Source: Haloimpatiens massiliensis
Lineage (GTDB): Bacteria; Bacillota; Clostridia; Clostridiales; Clostridiaceae
Direction: 5' to 3'
Length of the DNA: 64,000 nucleotides
NCBI RefSeq assembly: GCF_900184255.1
Contig: NZ_LT854640.1
Location: 1,572,156-1,636,155, forward strand
Positions 1 to 8,893 of the stretch are shown here, one piece after another (within the stretch, counting starts at the first letter, position 1; every line of letters starts with the position of its first letter). Both the position numbers and the translations under genes were made by a program. The notes beneath the pieces were generated by a model that saw only the letters and a program-made list of their open reading frames with translations, did no database searches and was not told where the DNA came from.

Positions 1-2
1 AT

Positions 3-260
3 AATAGAGAAAATAATGCGCTAAAGATTAAGCAACTTTTAGAGGAGTTACAAGGAAAAATAAGTGAAATAAGTAGTATAAAAGTGGGGATAAATCATAA
101 ATTAGCTTCAGAAACAAATTTTCATGTGATTTTAGAATTAGAAGTAGAGAATTTTGAAGCATTGAAGGTTTATGCAAATCATCCGTTACATTTGAAAGTA
201 GTAGAATTCATAAGAGAAGTTTCAGCAGAAAGAGTTGCTTTAGATTATCAAATATGTTAA
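3..260 (+). CDS. Dabb (stress-responsive A/B barrel) protein, 3' part
   Basis: The reading frame is open from the window edge to TAA at 258-260, giving 85 residues. The visible part has the Dabb pattern: SSIKVGINH, then HVILELEVENFEALKVYANH, then HLKVVEFIREV and a short C-terminal strand. Dabb proteins are small dimeric ferredoxin-like barrels, usually about 95-105 residues, of poorly defined role. The N-terminal strand and start codon lie outside the window. The family call is good; the function is unknown. Confidence 0.75.
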   Translation, partial: NRENNALKIKQLLEELQGKISEISSIKVGINHKLASETNFHVILELEVENFEALKVYANHPLHLKVVEFIREVSAERVALDYQIC

Positions 261-290
261 GTGTTATAATCATTAGTATGGAGAGGTGTT

Positions 291-1451
291 ATGATGACTA
301 GATTTAAAAATATATTTATACCTATGCTAGTAGCCATTCAATTAACAACTTTAGTAGGATGCAAAGCTAATGACACTGAGATTAAAAATGAAAAAAGTGA
401 TAAGGGGACTTCTTCTATTAATGCTAAAAAAGATATTTCAGAAAAAAAATCAGAAAAAAAAGAGTATTCACTTAGCGATTATTTCCCTTTTGAACCAAAT
501 GTGAAGATGACTTACAAAGGTACTGGAATTGAATATGCGGGTAAAGAAGTATTTGTTGACTTTATAAGTGAAAATAAAATGCAAGTAAGAGAAAATAATG
601 GTGGCACTGAATTTGCAAAGGTAATAGAAGTTAAAGATGGGGAAATAAGAGTCATAATGACTAAAGAAGAATTCTATTTTAAAGACAATTTAATAAAATT
701 AATGAGAAATGGTAAAGTAGACATCAGTAATTTAAAAAATGATGTAATATTAAAGAAACCTATAAAAGTAGGTACTAAATGGAATGATTATCAAGGAAAT
801 GAGAGAAGAATAAGTTCAGTAGATGCTTTAGTAGAAACGCCTTATGGTAAATTTAATGCTTTAGAGGTAACTACTTCAGGAGAAGTATATGTAATGAAGG
901 ATTATTTTGTGCCAACTATAGGACATATTAAAAGAGTTTATGAATCAAAAGATATGAGAGTGATTACAGAACTTATGAGTGTTGAACAAAATGTTCCACT
1001 TGAACAAAATATAAAATTATATTATCCTAAGTATTATCCAAAATCTAATAGTGAAGGTTTGGTATATAGAAATCAAAATATAGAATTAAAAACTAATGAA
1101 GAGATAAAAGATATATTTGAAAGATATTTTAAGGAAACTCCAAAAGATAAAGATACCATGAAAATAATGAGTGATAATACAAAGATAAATTATGTATATA
1201 TGAATGATGATGAAAAGAAGGTTTGTGTAGATTTCTCAAAGGAATTTGTAACACAGATGAATGCAGGAAGTACTAAAGAGACATTGATACTGCAATCTGT
1301 TACCAATACACTAGGAAATTATTATGGTGTAGAAAAAGTTTATATATCCATAGATGGAAATCCGTATGAATCTGGTCATATATTATTAAACAAAAATGAA
1401 AGTTTTAAAGTTAATGAAAGTAAAGCTAAAGAAATGGAAGTAGAAAAGTAA
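291..1451 (+). CDS. GerMN-domain lipoprotein
   Basis: A 386-residue secreted lipoprotein. The N-terminus has a charged start, a hydrophobic stretch and the lipobox LVGC, so Cys24 should be lipidated. A Lys/Glu-rich linker follows. The middle region (about 60-230) is a beta-rich domain I do not recognise. Residues about 245-370 look like a GerMN domain: KLYYPKYYP, then NEEIKDIFERYFKETPKDKD, then VCVDFSKEFVTQMNAGS. GerMN occurs in sporulation and germination lipoproteins such as GerM. GGAGAGG at 280-286 supports ATG 291; ATG 294 is also possible. The gene stands alone and ends at a shared terminator facing the aminopeptidase gene. Confidence 0.75.
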   Translation: MMTRFKNIFIPMLVAIQLTTLVGCKANDTEIKNEKSDKGTSSINAKKDISEKKSEKKEYSLSDYFPFEPNVKMTYKGTGIEYAGKEVFVDFISENKMQVRENNGGTEFAKVIEVKDGEIRVIMTKEEFYFKDNLIKLMRNGKVDISNLKNDVILKKPIKVGTKWNDYQGNERRISSVDALVETPYGKFNALEVTTSGEVYVMKDYFVPTIGHIKRVYESKDMRVITELMSVEQNVPLEQNIKLYYPKYYPKSNSEGLVYRNQNIELKTNEEIKDIFERYFKETPKDKDTMKIMSDNTKINYVYMNDDEKKVCVDFSKEFVTQMNAGSTKETLILQSVTNTLGNYYGVEKVYISIDGNPYESGHILLNKNESFKVNESKAKEMEVEK

Positions 1452-1463
1452 TTATAAATATTA

Positions 1464-1520
1464 AAATAGACTATATAGTTGAATACAATTACATATTCAG
1501 TTATATAGTCTATTTATTTT
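1464..1520. terminator. bidirectional terminator
   Basis: A 22-bp stem, with two G-T pairs, joins 1464-1485 and 1494-1515 around a short loop. It is flanked by A-rich sequence on one side and TTTATTTT on the other. It lies between two convergent genes and can stop both. Confidence 0.85.
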
Positions 1521-1558
1521 AGAAACTAGTAAACTAAAATTTTTAAAAACTATATTGT

Positions 1559-2791
1559 TTAAAAAGCCCAATCACCATTTTTAAATACATTTATTTTTTC
1601 TCCATTTGGAGTTTCACCTATTATGTCTAAATCTTTTGAACCTATCATAAAGTCTACATGAGTTAATGAAGTGTTAGCGCCGGCCTTATCCAAAGCGTCT
1701 TCATTCATTTCGCTACCACCCTCTAAGCAGCTAGGATATGCAGCACCTAAAGCAAGGTGACAAGATGCATTTTCGTCAAACAAAGTGTTGAAGAATATTA
1801 TATTTGAGTTGGAAATAGGAGAGTTGTAAGGAACTAGAGCTACTTCGCCTAAATAATGAGATCCCTCATCTGTTTCTATTAATTTTTTAAGAGTATCATA
1901 CCCTTTTTCAGCAGTAAAATCTACAACTTTACCATCTTTAAAAGTTAAAGTAAAGTTATCTATTAAATTACCTGCATAGTTAAGAGGTTTTGTACTTTTA
2001 ACTACACCATTTACTCCAGTTTTTAAAGGAAGAGTAAAAACTTCTTCTGTAGGCATATTGGCAACAAAATAAGTTTTATCACGGTTGTACTCTCCGCCAC
2101 CAGCCCATATATGATTTTCAGGTAGTTCTATAGTCAAATCTGTCTCTTTTGATTTGTAGTGAAGTTTTTTAAACTTTTTACTGTTTAAGAATTCTACCTT
2201 ATCATTTAAATTTTTTAGATGGGCATTCCATGCTTCTACAGGATCATCTTTATCCACTCTAACTATATTAAATATATTTTCCCATAGCTTTTCTACAGCT
2301 GCATTCTCTGAAATTTCAGGGAATACTTTTTTTGCCCAGCCTTTAGTAGGAACTGAGATTACACACCAAGCCACAAAGCTATTCATCATGTATTCCCTAT
2401 AGGCTTTAAGGGCATTAGATGCAGTTTTCATGGCTTCTGATATTCTAGCAGGATCTACATCTTTAAATAATTCTGGATCAGAAGCTGCTATAGAAAGAAA
2501 TGCAGCGCCGCCTTTTGCTAGTTCTTCAAGTCCCTTTGCTTCCCACTGAGGAAATTCTTTAAAAGTTTCATCTGGTGCTTTTAAGTATTTTATAAGAGAT
2601 AATTTTTCGTCATTCCATCTAACATTTACATTTTTAGCACCTTTATCATATGCATATTCTGCAATAAGTCTAACAAATTCAGCACATTCTATTGGAGCGT
2701 TTATTACTAAAGTTTGATTCTTTTGTATGTTTACTCCAACTTCAACTGCTAATTTTGCATACTTTTTTAGTGTTTCTGTAAAATTATTCAT
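1559..2791 (-). CDS. M29-family aminopeptidase
   Basis: A 410-residue cytosolic metallo-aminopeptidase of the AmpS/PepS family (M29), which removes N-terminal residues from peptides and uses two metal ions. Family metal-ligand and catalytic regions are visible near the C-terminus: GEVALVPY (Glu), ASCHLALGAAY (His, Tyr) and HVDFMIG (His, Asp). The length matches the family at about 410. The frame is open further upstream, into a repeat, but ATG 2791 is the start because GGAG lies just before it and the protein then begins MNNFTETLKKYAKLAVEVG, as expected for the family. Single gene; its start is 33 bp from a copy of Repeat A. Confidence 0.92.
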   Translation of the reverse strand: MNNFTETLKKYAKLAVEVGVNIQKNQTLVINAPIECAEFVRLIAEYAYDKGAKNVNVRWNDEKLSLIKYLKAPDETFKEFPQWEAKGLEELAKGGAAFLSIAASDPELFKDVDPARISEAMKTASNALKAYREYMMNSFVAWCVISVPTKGWAKKVFPEISENAAVEKLWENIFNIVRVDKDDPVEAWNAHLKNLNDKVEFLNSKKFKKLHYKSKETDLTIELPENHIWAGGGEYNRDKTYFVANMPTEEVFTLPLKTGVNGVVKSTKPLNYAGNLIDNFTLTFKDGKVVDFTAEKGYDTLKKLIETDEGSHYLGEVALVPYNSPISNSNIIFFNTLFDENASCHLALGAAYPSCLEGGSEMNEDALDKAGANTSLTHVDFMIGSKDLDIIGETPNGEKINVFKNGDWAF

Positions 2792-2823
2792 GGTATCACT
2801 CCTTTTATATAACGTATAAACTA

Positions 2824-2982
2824 AGGTACATGAAAATAAATAGCAACTCAAAGATGATAGTATATTTTGTGTTAGACAAGGAAACAGGTTCCGTGGCTAG
2901 TAGGACTATCGACGGGTTCTGCTGACGCAGTATGATGCAAAATAGACTAGCATACTGACTTGTTATTTATTTGAATATGCCT
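2824..2982. repeat. Repeat A copy 1 (159 bp)
   Basis: A 159-bp imperfect palindrome. The ends AGGTACATGAAAATAAATA and TATTTATTTGAATATGCCT are inverted repeats, with an inner T/G-rich pair as well. Other copies lie at 15751-15909 (inverted) and 35573-35731. It carries no open frame of its own. It fills most of the gap between the aminopeptidase and VanZ genes. Confidence 0.85.
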
Positions 2983-3080
2983 AAATTCAGATGGATAAAA
3001 TCCCATCTAAATTTGGTTTATCATTATTATATTCACTAATAAATGTATAAATCCTTCTTTATTTTACATAAAAAATAGTC

Positions 3081-3533
3081 CTATTTATTTTTATAAAATT
3101 TTAAAAATATAAGTCCTCCAAAAGTACCACCCAAGGTATCTATGAGAACATCCCTAAATTGACCACTTCTCCCAGGTACAAAAAGTTGATGAAATTCGTC
3201 TGTACAAGCATATAAGAATACAATAAAAATTGCTATTTTGAAACATTTTTTCTTATTAAAATGGTATCTTAAAGCATTGAATGAAAGTAAGCATAATATA
3301 AAGTATTCTGTGAAATGCCCAGCTTTTCTTACAATAAAATTAGTAGCTTGTCCTAGATAACTATTTAAATCCAAACCTACATAATTGAAAAATTCTATAA
3401 TAAATCCACTTTTACTATCAGATATATCAGCAGGGTCAGCGGAAAACATAAATATAACTATCATCCATAAAATTACTGCTATATAACTTACTATTTTTTT
3501 GTATTCATTATTTTTCTTTTGATAAATTTTCAT
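3081..3533 (-). CDS. VanZ-family membrane protein
   Basis: A 150-residue integral membrane protein with four hydrophobic segments. It matches VanZ: an N-terminal helix ending in FSADPADISDSKS, then RKAGHFTEYFILCLL, then ACTDEFHQLFVPGRSGQFRDVLIDTLGG. VanZ proteins are linked to teicoplanin tolerance and otherwise are of unknown biochemical role. GGAG lies 6 nt upstream of ATG 3533. It stands alone, so no operon context informs its role. Confidence 0.88.
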   Translation of the reverse strand: MKIYQKKNNEYKKIVSYIAVILWMIVIFMFSADPADISDSKSGFIIEFFNYVGLDLNSYLGQATNFIVRKAGHFTEYFILCLLSFNALRYHFNKKKCFKIAIFIVFLYACTDEFHQLFVPGRSGQFRDVLIDTLGGTFGGLIFLKFYKNK

Positions 3534-4078
3534 ATAGTGCTCCTAACATAATTAGATTTTAATAAAATATTATTATTTACTGTTGACTTAATCTCCCTAT
3601 ATAACTTAAATCTATAAATTGCATAAACAGTAGAAAGACAAATATTAAATTTTTAAATTTAAAAGTATTCTACATTTTAAATTCTATATTAAAAGTAGTA
3701 TTGGAAATTGTCAATTGTATATATAAAAATAAATTTCATAATTCCACCACATTGTACCTTTTGTAGTTTAATCATAGTATAAACTACAAATAGCGAAAGT
3801 TCACGTTATATATTCACAAATGTTTTATAGAAATAAAATTTTCTATGAATTCTTAATATAAAATTTATAGAGATTAATTCTTAAAAATATTTTTTAGAAT
3901 TAAGAAGATATGATTAAAAGTATATTTGTAATTGATTTTAAAAATTAGTTTTTGTAAATATCCCTAAGGTTATGATATAATTTCCCTATAATATGAGTCT
4001 AGGGGCATAAATACTTGATTAAATATAAGTCCATAGTCTCAAAAATACACTAATGAAAGAACTTATGGAGGGATAAAT
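3534..4078. other. intergenic region with Repeat B relic and a promoter
   Basis: About 545 bp of AT-rich DNA with no convincing gene. It contains a decayed Repeat B right end at about 3731-3773 (AATTTCATAATTCCACCAC and TTTAATC) and a candidate sigma-A promoter for the downstream phosphodiesterase at 3952-3981. Confidence 0.6.
3952..3981 (+). promoter_or_regulatory. candidate sigma-A promoter of the phosphodiesterase gene
   Basis: TTGTAA at 3952-3957 and TATAAT at 3976-3981 are 18 bp apart. They lie about 100 bp upstream of ATG 4079. The call rests on pattern only. Confidence 0.5.
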
Positions 4079-4621
4079 ATGAAAATATTTTTTATATCAG
4101 ACATACATGGATCTAGTTATTATTTAAAAAAGGTTCTAGATATATTTGAAAAGGAAAAGTGCAATTATCTTGCTATATTAGGAGATCAATTATACCATGG
4201 AGCTAGAAATCCGTTACCAAAGGATTACAATCCAAAAGAAGTAACAGAAATGTTAAATAGCTATAAGGACAAAATAATAGCAGTAAGAGGAAATTGTGAT
4301 AGTGAAGTAGATCAAATGGTTATAAAATACCCAACTATGAGCGATTACACTATAGTATTGTATGAAGGCAGGAGATTATTTTTAACTCATGGGCACATTT
4401 ATAATAGAGATAATTTACCTAATTTGTCTTCTGGAGATGTCATTATATATGGACACACCCATGTGCCAGTGGCAGAAAAGCAGGATAATATATTTGTAAT
4501 AAATCCTGGTTCCATTACTTTCCCTAAGGAAAATACTCCTCATTGTTATGGAATTCTTGAACAAAATATATTTTCTATAAAGACATTAGATGGAGAAGTT
4601 TATAAGGAAATAAGGCTATAA
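4079..4621 (+). CDS. YfcE-like metal-dependent phosphodiesterase
   Basis: A 180-residue calcineurin-like phosphoesterase close in length to E. coli YfcE. All metal-site motifs are present in order: DIHG (residues 8-11), LGD (34-36), RGNCD (70-74), THGH (102-105) and GHTHVP (about 125-130). YfcE-type enzymes are Mn-dependent cytosolic phosphodiesterases whose natural substrate is unclear. GGAGG sits 6-10 nt before ATG 4079. The PAP2 gene follows 43 bp later on the same strand, so the two may be co-transcribed. Confidence 0.9.
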   Translation: MKIFFISDIHGSSYYLKKVLDIFEKEKCNYLAILGDQLYHGARNPLPKDYNPKEVTEMLNSYKDKIIAVRGNCDSEVDQMVIKYPTMSDYTIVLYEGRRLFLTHGHIYNRDNLPNLSSGDVIIYGHTHVPVAEKQDNIFVINPGSITFPKENTPHCYGILEQNIFSIKTLDGEVYKEIRL

Positions 4622-4664
4622 TTTACCGGTTGGTGATTAGAAATAGAAAAGGAGGATCGGTAAT

Positions 4665-5531
4665 TTGGAGGTTATAAAATTTTTGCAGTCTTTTTCTAAT
4701 CCAGTTTTAGATAAGATTTTTTCAGGTATAACTATGGCTGGAGAGGAATTTATTCCTGTAATAATATTGACTATTATGTTTTGGTGTATAGATAAAAAAC
4801 GTGGATATAAACTGGGTTTTGTATTAACCTTTAGCGCAGCATTTAATGGCGCCATAAAGGACATAGTAAAGTCTCCAAGACCGATAGGAAGAGAAGGTGT
4901 AAAGTCTTTACGTACTAAAACTGCCACAGGATATTCTTTCCCCAGTGGGCATACTCAGAACATTACAACTCTATTTTCTTGGTTAATGATAGAATTTAAA
5001 AAGAAATGGCTTAATGTTTTAGGTGTATCAATAATAATATTAGTAGCTATATCCAGGATGTACTTAGGTGTTCACTGGCCTAAGGATGTACTAGGGGGTA
5101 TAACTTTTGGCATAATAAGTGTTCTAGTTGGAAATTATATATTTAGTATAGAATCTACTGAAAAAAGAAATGTGATTTTTGTTTTTTTAATGGTTTTATC
5201 TTCAGTTGGTGCTATTTTTTTTAAAAGTCAAGACTATTATAAAGCCACTGGAGTGTTTTTAGGATTTTTCACAGGATATTTTGTAGAGAGCAACTATATA
5301 AAATTTAGTGTAAAAGCTACCAAAATTAAGAATTTAATTAAGATAATACTAGGTTTTGTAGGGGTTATAGTAATAAGGATGCTTATGAAAAAAATACTTC
5401 CAGCAGATAATTATGGAAATATATTAAGATATTTTGCCATAGGGTTTTGGTGTACGGCAGCAGCACCATATTTGTTTTTAAAATTTAAATTAGCAGAAAA
5501 AGAAACTATAAACAATGGAGCTCATATATAA
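4665..5531 (+). CDS. PAP2-superfamily membrane phosphatase
   Basis: A 288-residue membrane protein with about seven to eight hydrophobic segments. The three PAP2 phosphatase motifs are intact: KSPRP (K-x6-RP type, about residue 68), PSGH (about 85) and SRMYLGVHWPKD (about 126). Such enzymes dephosphorylate lipid phosphates such as phosphatidic acid, phosphatidylglycerophosphate or undecaprenyl diphosphate. The substrate cannot be told from sequence. The start is TTG 4665: AAAGGAGGA at 4648-4656 fits, and no nearby ATG does. The long C-terminal membrane region beyond the catalytic part is typical of the clostridial subgroup. Confidence 0.88.
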   Translation: MEVIKFLQSFSNPVLDKIFSGITMAGEEFIPVIILTIMFWCIDKKRGYKLGFVLTFSAAFNGAIKDIVKSPRPIGREGVKSLRTKTATGYSFPSGHTQNITTLFSWLMIEFKKKWLNVLGVSIIILVAISRMYLGVHWPKDVLGGITFGIISVLVGNYIFSIESTEKRNVIFVFLMVLSSVGAIFFKSQDYYKATGVFLGFFTGYFVESNYIKFSVKATKIKNLIKIILGFVGVIVIRMLMKKILPADNYGNILRYFAIGFWCTAAAPYLFLKFKLAEKETINNGAHI

Positions 5532-5688
5532 ACAGAACAAAATTTATAGTATATAGGTAGGTTTCATAAAGTCAAATGGAGTTTATAAAATAGAAGTAAA
5601 CTTTATAAAAGGGAAGTATATTTTTTTAAATAGAAGTGGAATTTAAGGAATGAAAATAGATTTTAGAGAATAGAAAAGAGGGTTGAAT

Positions 5689-5880
5689 ATGACGGAATTT
5701 CAGGATTTATCTAAATATACTTTGGAGGAAAAGGAAGAAATAATAGTAAATAGATATAAAAAACAATTAAGATTTGCAGGCAAGAAGCATGGAGTTATAA
5801 AGAAAATAAGTAGCATTAATAACAATGTACCTTTTGTGGTGGAATCATTTACTAAATGTTTTCTATTTGCCAATCTATAG
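5689..5880 (+). CDS. short protein of unknown function
   Basis: A possible 63-residue protein beginning MTEFQDLSKYTLEEKEEI. GAGGG at 5678-5682 suits ATG 5689 better than the upstream TTG at 5683. The N-terminal half is charged and helical. The C-terminal half is suspicious: bases about 5823-5848 closely match the right end of Repeat B (TGTACCTTTTGTGGT), and the last 29 bases overlap the 3' end of ung on the other strand. It may be a gene fragment whose original 3' end was lost to a repeat insertion. I do not recognise a family. Confidence 0.4.
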   Translation: MTEFQDLSKYTLEEKEEIIVNRYKKQLRFAGKKHGVIKKISSINNNVPFVVESFTKCFLFANL

Positions 5881-6529
5881 GTTCTTTTCCTATGTTTTTT
5901 AGAAAATTATTGGTTTTAGAAAATGGTCTACTACCAAAGAAACCTCTTGATGCAGAAAGAGGACTTGGATGAGGGGACTTTACTATATAGTGTTTAGGAT
6001 TAGTTATAATGCTAAGTTTAGATTGAGCATTACTTCCCCAAAGAATAAACACTATAGGGTCCTCTCTCATATTTAAAAGTTCTATTACTTTGTCAGTGAA
6101 ATATTCCCAACCAGCACCTTTGTGAGAATTTGCTTGTGCTGCTCTTACAGTTAGAACAGTATTTAAAAGCATAACGCCTTGATCTGACCACTTCTTTAAA
6201 TAGCCGTTATTTGGTATATAACAGTCTAAGTCTTCCCTGAGTTCTTTAAATATATTTACTAAAGAAGGCGGTGGTTGAACACCTGGTTTTACAGAAAAAC
6301 TTAAACCATGAGCCTGATTAGGACCATGATAAGGGTCTTGCCCTAGAATAACAACTTTTACGTCTTTATAAGCAGTGTAGTGAAGAGCATTAAAAATATC
6401 GTACATATTGGGATAAATTTTTTTAGTCCTATATTCTTTTATTAAAAATTGTCTTAGTTTTAAATAATATTCCTTTTGAAATTCATCTTTTAATAATTCT
6501 TGCCAATCATTTTTTAAAATTTCTTTCAT
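5852..6529 (-). CDS. ung: uracil-DNA glycosylase
   Basis: A 225-residue family-1 UDG that removes uracil from DNA in base-excision repair. The motifs are complete: GQDPYHGP with the catalytic Asp (about residue 64), LLNTVLTVR with the uracil-binding Asn (about 122), and HPSPLSASRGFFGSRPFSKTN with the catalytic His and the DNA-intercalating loop. The start is ATG 6529 (MKEILKNDWQELL), preceded by GGGTGAT; an upstream in-frame ATG would add six poorly conserved residues. Single gene. Confidence 0.96.
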   Translation of the reverse strand: MKEILKNDWQELLKDEFQKEYYLKLRQFLIKEYRTKKIYPNMYDIFNALHYTAYKDVKVVILGQDPYHGPNQAHGLSFSVKPGVQPPPSLVNIFKELREDLDCYIPNNGYLKKWSDQGVMLLNTVLTVRAAQANSHKGAGWEYFTDKVIELLNMREDPIVFILWGSNAQSKLSIITNPKHYIVKSPHPSPLSASRGFFGSRPFSKTNNFLKNIGKEPIDWQIENI

Positions 6530-6583
6530 ACTATCACCCATGAACATTATAACATAAAAAATATTATAGATAGATTATAAGAT

Positions 6584-6719
6584 GATTATCCCAAAAAAAG
6601 CATTACATTCCCTGAATTATGAAATTTCTTAAATTAAATTTATTGTTCCGAGCTCTTATGTAAGTTATGGAGGAGAAATTTCATAATTCCATTACATTGT
6701 ACTTTATTGTGGGTTAATC
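6584..6719. repeat. Repeat B, short form (136 bp)
   Basis: The ends GATTATCCC and GGGTTAATC, with the inner pair GAATTATGAAATTTCT / GAAATTTCATAATTCC, make a long imperfect palindrome. It lacks the nested central module found in the 311-bp copies. Target duplication is not clear in this copy. Confidence 0.85.
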
Positions 6720-6733
6720 ATAATATAGAATAA

Positions 6734-7249
6734 TTAGCTCTTAAATATTTCATGTTTAGGAGGAATGAAGGTGAATATTGTAAATAAGACTATAAGTATA
6801 AGAATAAATATTACAGATAGTTTTTCTGGCAATGGAAAGGATTTTTCACATGTCATTAATTTATAGCTTACCATTTGGCAAACAATACATCCTATAATGT
6901 AAATAGATATATCTATGAATAAAATAGAATGATTTGTAAATGCTGTATAAGTATAAAATATTATTACTATCATAAGTTCAAGACATAATATACCTGCGGC
7001 TTTTCCAAACCAATAATTATTCACGTAATTTTTTACTATAGGATATTCTATTAAGGAAAATATAAGCAAAGAAAAGAAACCTAATTTTAGATGTTCCCAT
7101 ACACTCTCATTCACAGGACTAAATATTCCAATTATAGGATTTTGTCCTGGCCATTCATAGGTAAAGTGAAGTAAGGAACCAACTACTATCATAAAAATAG
7201 CCCCTACAATACTAAAGTATAATATTAGATTATTCACATCTTTAATCAT
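6734..7249 (-). CDS. DUF6512-like membrane protein
   Basis: A 171-residue protein with five hydrophobic segments and little else. Residues about 28-60 carry the conserved stretch HFTYEWPGQNPIIGIFSPVN followed by ESVWEHLKLG. This resembles the clostridial DUF6512 family, whose function is unknown. The start ATG 7249 is preceded by GGGGG. Its 3' end lies next to a Repeat B copy. It is divergent from the ytrA-like regulator, with the promoter region between. Confidence 0.7.
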   Translation of the reverse strand: MIKDVNNLILYFSIVGAIFMIVVGSLLHFTYEWPGQNPIIGIFSPVNESVWEHLKLGFFSLLIFSLIEYPIVKNYVNNYWFGKAAGILCLELMIVIIFYTYTAFTNHSILFIDISIYIIGCIVCQMVSYKLMTCEKSFPLPEKLSVIFILILIVLFTIFTFIPPKHEIFKS

Positions 7250-7564
7250 TTTCCAAAAACCCCCTTTGAGAAAATTGTATTATAAATGTTATAAGAAAAT
7301 ACCATAAAAATACAATAAATGCACAAAGTTAATGAGAATTTTTATAATTAGTTGACTATTGCATATATACTGTATATAATATGTATATACAGTATATATG
7401 CAATATACACATTGAGTAAAATACGTACATGTTAATAAACTAAGAGAATTGTTATTCATGGGTGTAACTTTGTTTAACTTCCACTTTCGTAAAAGAGATG
7501 AGAATTACAGCAGGTATCCATGGAATAAATTGAATCTAATTATAAAATGTAAGGAGTAATAAAT
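7250..7564. other. divergent promoter region
   Basis: About 315 bp between the divergent DUF6512 gene and the GntR gene. It contains a strong promoter with an overlapping 20-bp inverted repeat (7352-7403). I see no other element or gene here. Confidence 0.7.
7352..7403 (+). promoter_or_regulatory. sigma-A promoter with overlapping GntR operator
   Basis: TTGACT (7352-7357) and TATAAT (7375-7380) are exactly 17 bp apart. A perfect 20-bp inverted repeat, TTGCATATATACTGTATATA at 7359-7378 and its complement at 7384-7403, spans the spacer and the -10. A dimeric repressor bound there would block RNA polymerase. The adjacent YtrA-type GntR regulator is the obvious candidate, which would make the operon autoregulated; this last step is inference. 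Confidence 0.85.
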
Positions 7565-7930
7565 ATGAACATAATAATATCCAATGCTTCTGACAAGGCA
7601 ATTTATCAACAAATTGTAGACCAGATAAAGGCCGCAGTAATAAAAGAAGAGATAAACACAGGGGAGGCTTTGCCATCTATAAGAAATTTGGCAAAAGAAT
7701 TAAATATAAGTGTCATAACTACAAAAAGAGCTTATGAAGAGCTAGAAAAGGAGGGATATATAGAAACAGTACCAGGAAAAGGAAGCTTCGTGGCATCACA
7801 AAAGGATGAGTTATTGAAGGAAAAGAAAATGAAAATAATTGAAGATAAGCTTCAAAAGGTAATAGATGAAAGTAAGATTATGGGGCTATCTTTAGATGAA
7901 CTTTTAGAGATGATTAAATTACTTTATTAG
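7565..7930 (+). CDS. GntR-family regulator, YtrA subfamily
   Basis: A 121-residue repressor. Residues about 8-75 form the GntR winged helix: IYQQIVDQIKAAV, then LPSIRNLAKELNISVITTKR, then AYEELEKEGYIETVPGKGSF. The short C-terminal tail of about 45 residues, without a ligand domain, is typical of the YtrA subfamily, which usually controls linked ABC transporters. AAGGAGT lies before ATG 7565. The ABC ATPase gene follows after 91 bp, and a strong palindromic operator lies about 165 bp upstream. Confidence 0.92.
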   Translation: MNIIISNASDKAIYQQIVDQIKAAVIKEEINTGEALPSIRNLAKELNISVITTKRAYEELEKEGYIETVPGKGSFVASQKDELLKEKKMKIIEDKLQKVIDESKIMGLSLDELLEMIKLLY

Positions 7931-8021
7931 GAAGAGATAATAAACAAGTAATTTTAAAATAAATGTATATTAGGTAATTTTAAAATTAGAATTTAATTAA
8001 ATGAATATGGAGGTCATTAAA

Positions 8022-8891
8022 ATGGAAAATATTCTAGAGATAAAAAATGTAACAAAAGAATATAAAAATTTTACATTAAAAGATATAAGCTTTAATTTGC
8101 CTAAGGGCTATATTATGGGGTTTATAGGGCCTAATGGATCAGGAAAAAGTACTACTATAAAATTAGTGATGAATCTTATAAGAAAAAATTCTGGAGAAAT
8201 AAAGGTATTTGGGCTTGATCATATAAAGCATGAAAAAGCCATAAAAGATAGAATAGGTTTTGTTTATGATGAAAATTACTATTATGAAGATTTAAATATA
8301 AATGAAATTAGAAATATAATAAAGCCTTTTTACTCTAAATGGAGTGACGAAATCTTCAATAAATATATGAGGGAATTTAATTTAAATACAAAGTGTAAAA
8401 TAAAGTCCTTATCTAAAGGAATGAAAACTAAATTTGCTTTAGCAGTAGCCTTAAGTCATGAAGCAGAATTTATAATAATGGATGAGCCTACAGCAGGATT
8501 AGACCCTATATTTAGAAGAGAAATATTAGATATATTATATGATTTAATACAGAATGAACAAAGAAGCGTGTTTTTTTCAACACATATAACTACAGATATA
8601 GAAAAAATAGCGGACTATATAACTTTTATAAATAATGGTGAAATAATATTCTCTAGAGAGAAGGATGAAATATTAGAAAAATATGCATTAGTCAAGGGCA
8701 CTAAAGAAATTGCAAAGGACATAATAGGTAGAGACAATAAGGGAGAATTCATAGGTATAAAAGAAAATAGTTTTGGATTTGAAGGTATTACAAAGGATAA
8801 AGAAGGTGCAAGAAGAAAATATGGTGATAAGATAATAATAGAAAAACCAAGTCTTGAGGATATAATGTTGTATACAGTGAAGGGGGCATAA
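8022..8891 (+). CDS. ABC transporter ATP-binding protein
   Basis: A 289-residue cytosolic ATPase of the BcrA/YtrB type. It has Walker A GPNGSGKST (about residue 38), the signature LSKGMKTKFALAVAL (about 131), Walker B FIIMDEPTAGLD (about 151) and the switch His in FFSTHIT. The start is ATG 8022, because GGAGG at 8009-8013 is 8 nt upstream; the frame is open further upstream but without a ribosome site. It is followed after 2 bp by a permease gene, so it probably works with the two membrane proteins encoded next. The substrate is unknown; such systems often export peptides or antibiotics. Confidence 0.92.
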   Translation: MENILEIKNVTKEYKNFTLKDISFNLPKGYIMGFIGPNGSGKSTTIKLVMNLIRKNSGEIKVFGLDHIKHEKAIKDRIGFVYDENYYYEDLNINEIRNIIKPFYSKWSDEIFNKYMREFNLNTKCKIKSLSKGMKTKFALAVALSHEAEFIIMDEPTAGLDPIFRREILDILYDLIQNEQRSVFFSTHITTDIEKIADYITFINNGEIIFSREKDEILEKYALVKGTKEIAKDIIGRDNKGEFIGIKENSFGFEGITKDKEGARRKYGDKIIIEKPSLEDIMLYTVKGA

Positions 8892-8893
8892 AA

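Noticed and set aside
2792..2851. Twenty extra N-terminal residues on the aminopeptidase
   Set aside because: They are encoded by Repeat A and its flank; the ribosome site and family alignment support ATG 2791.
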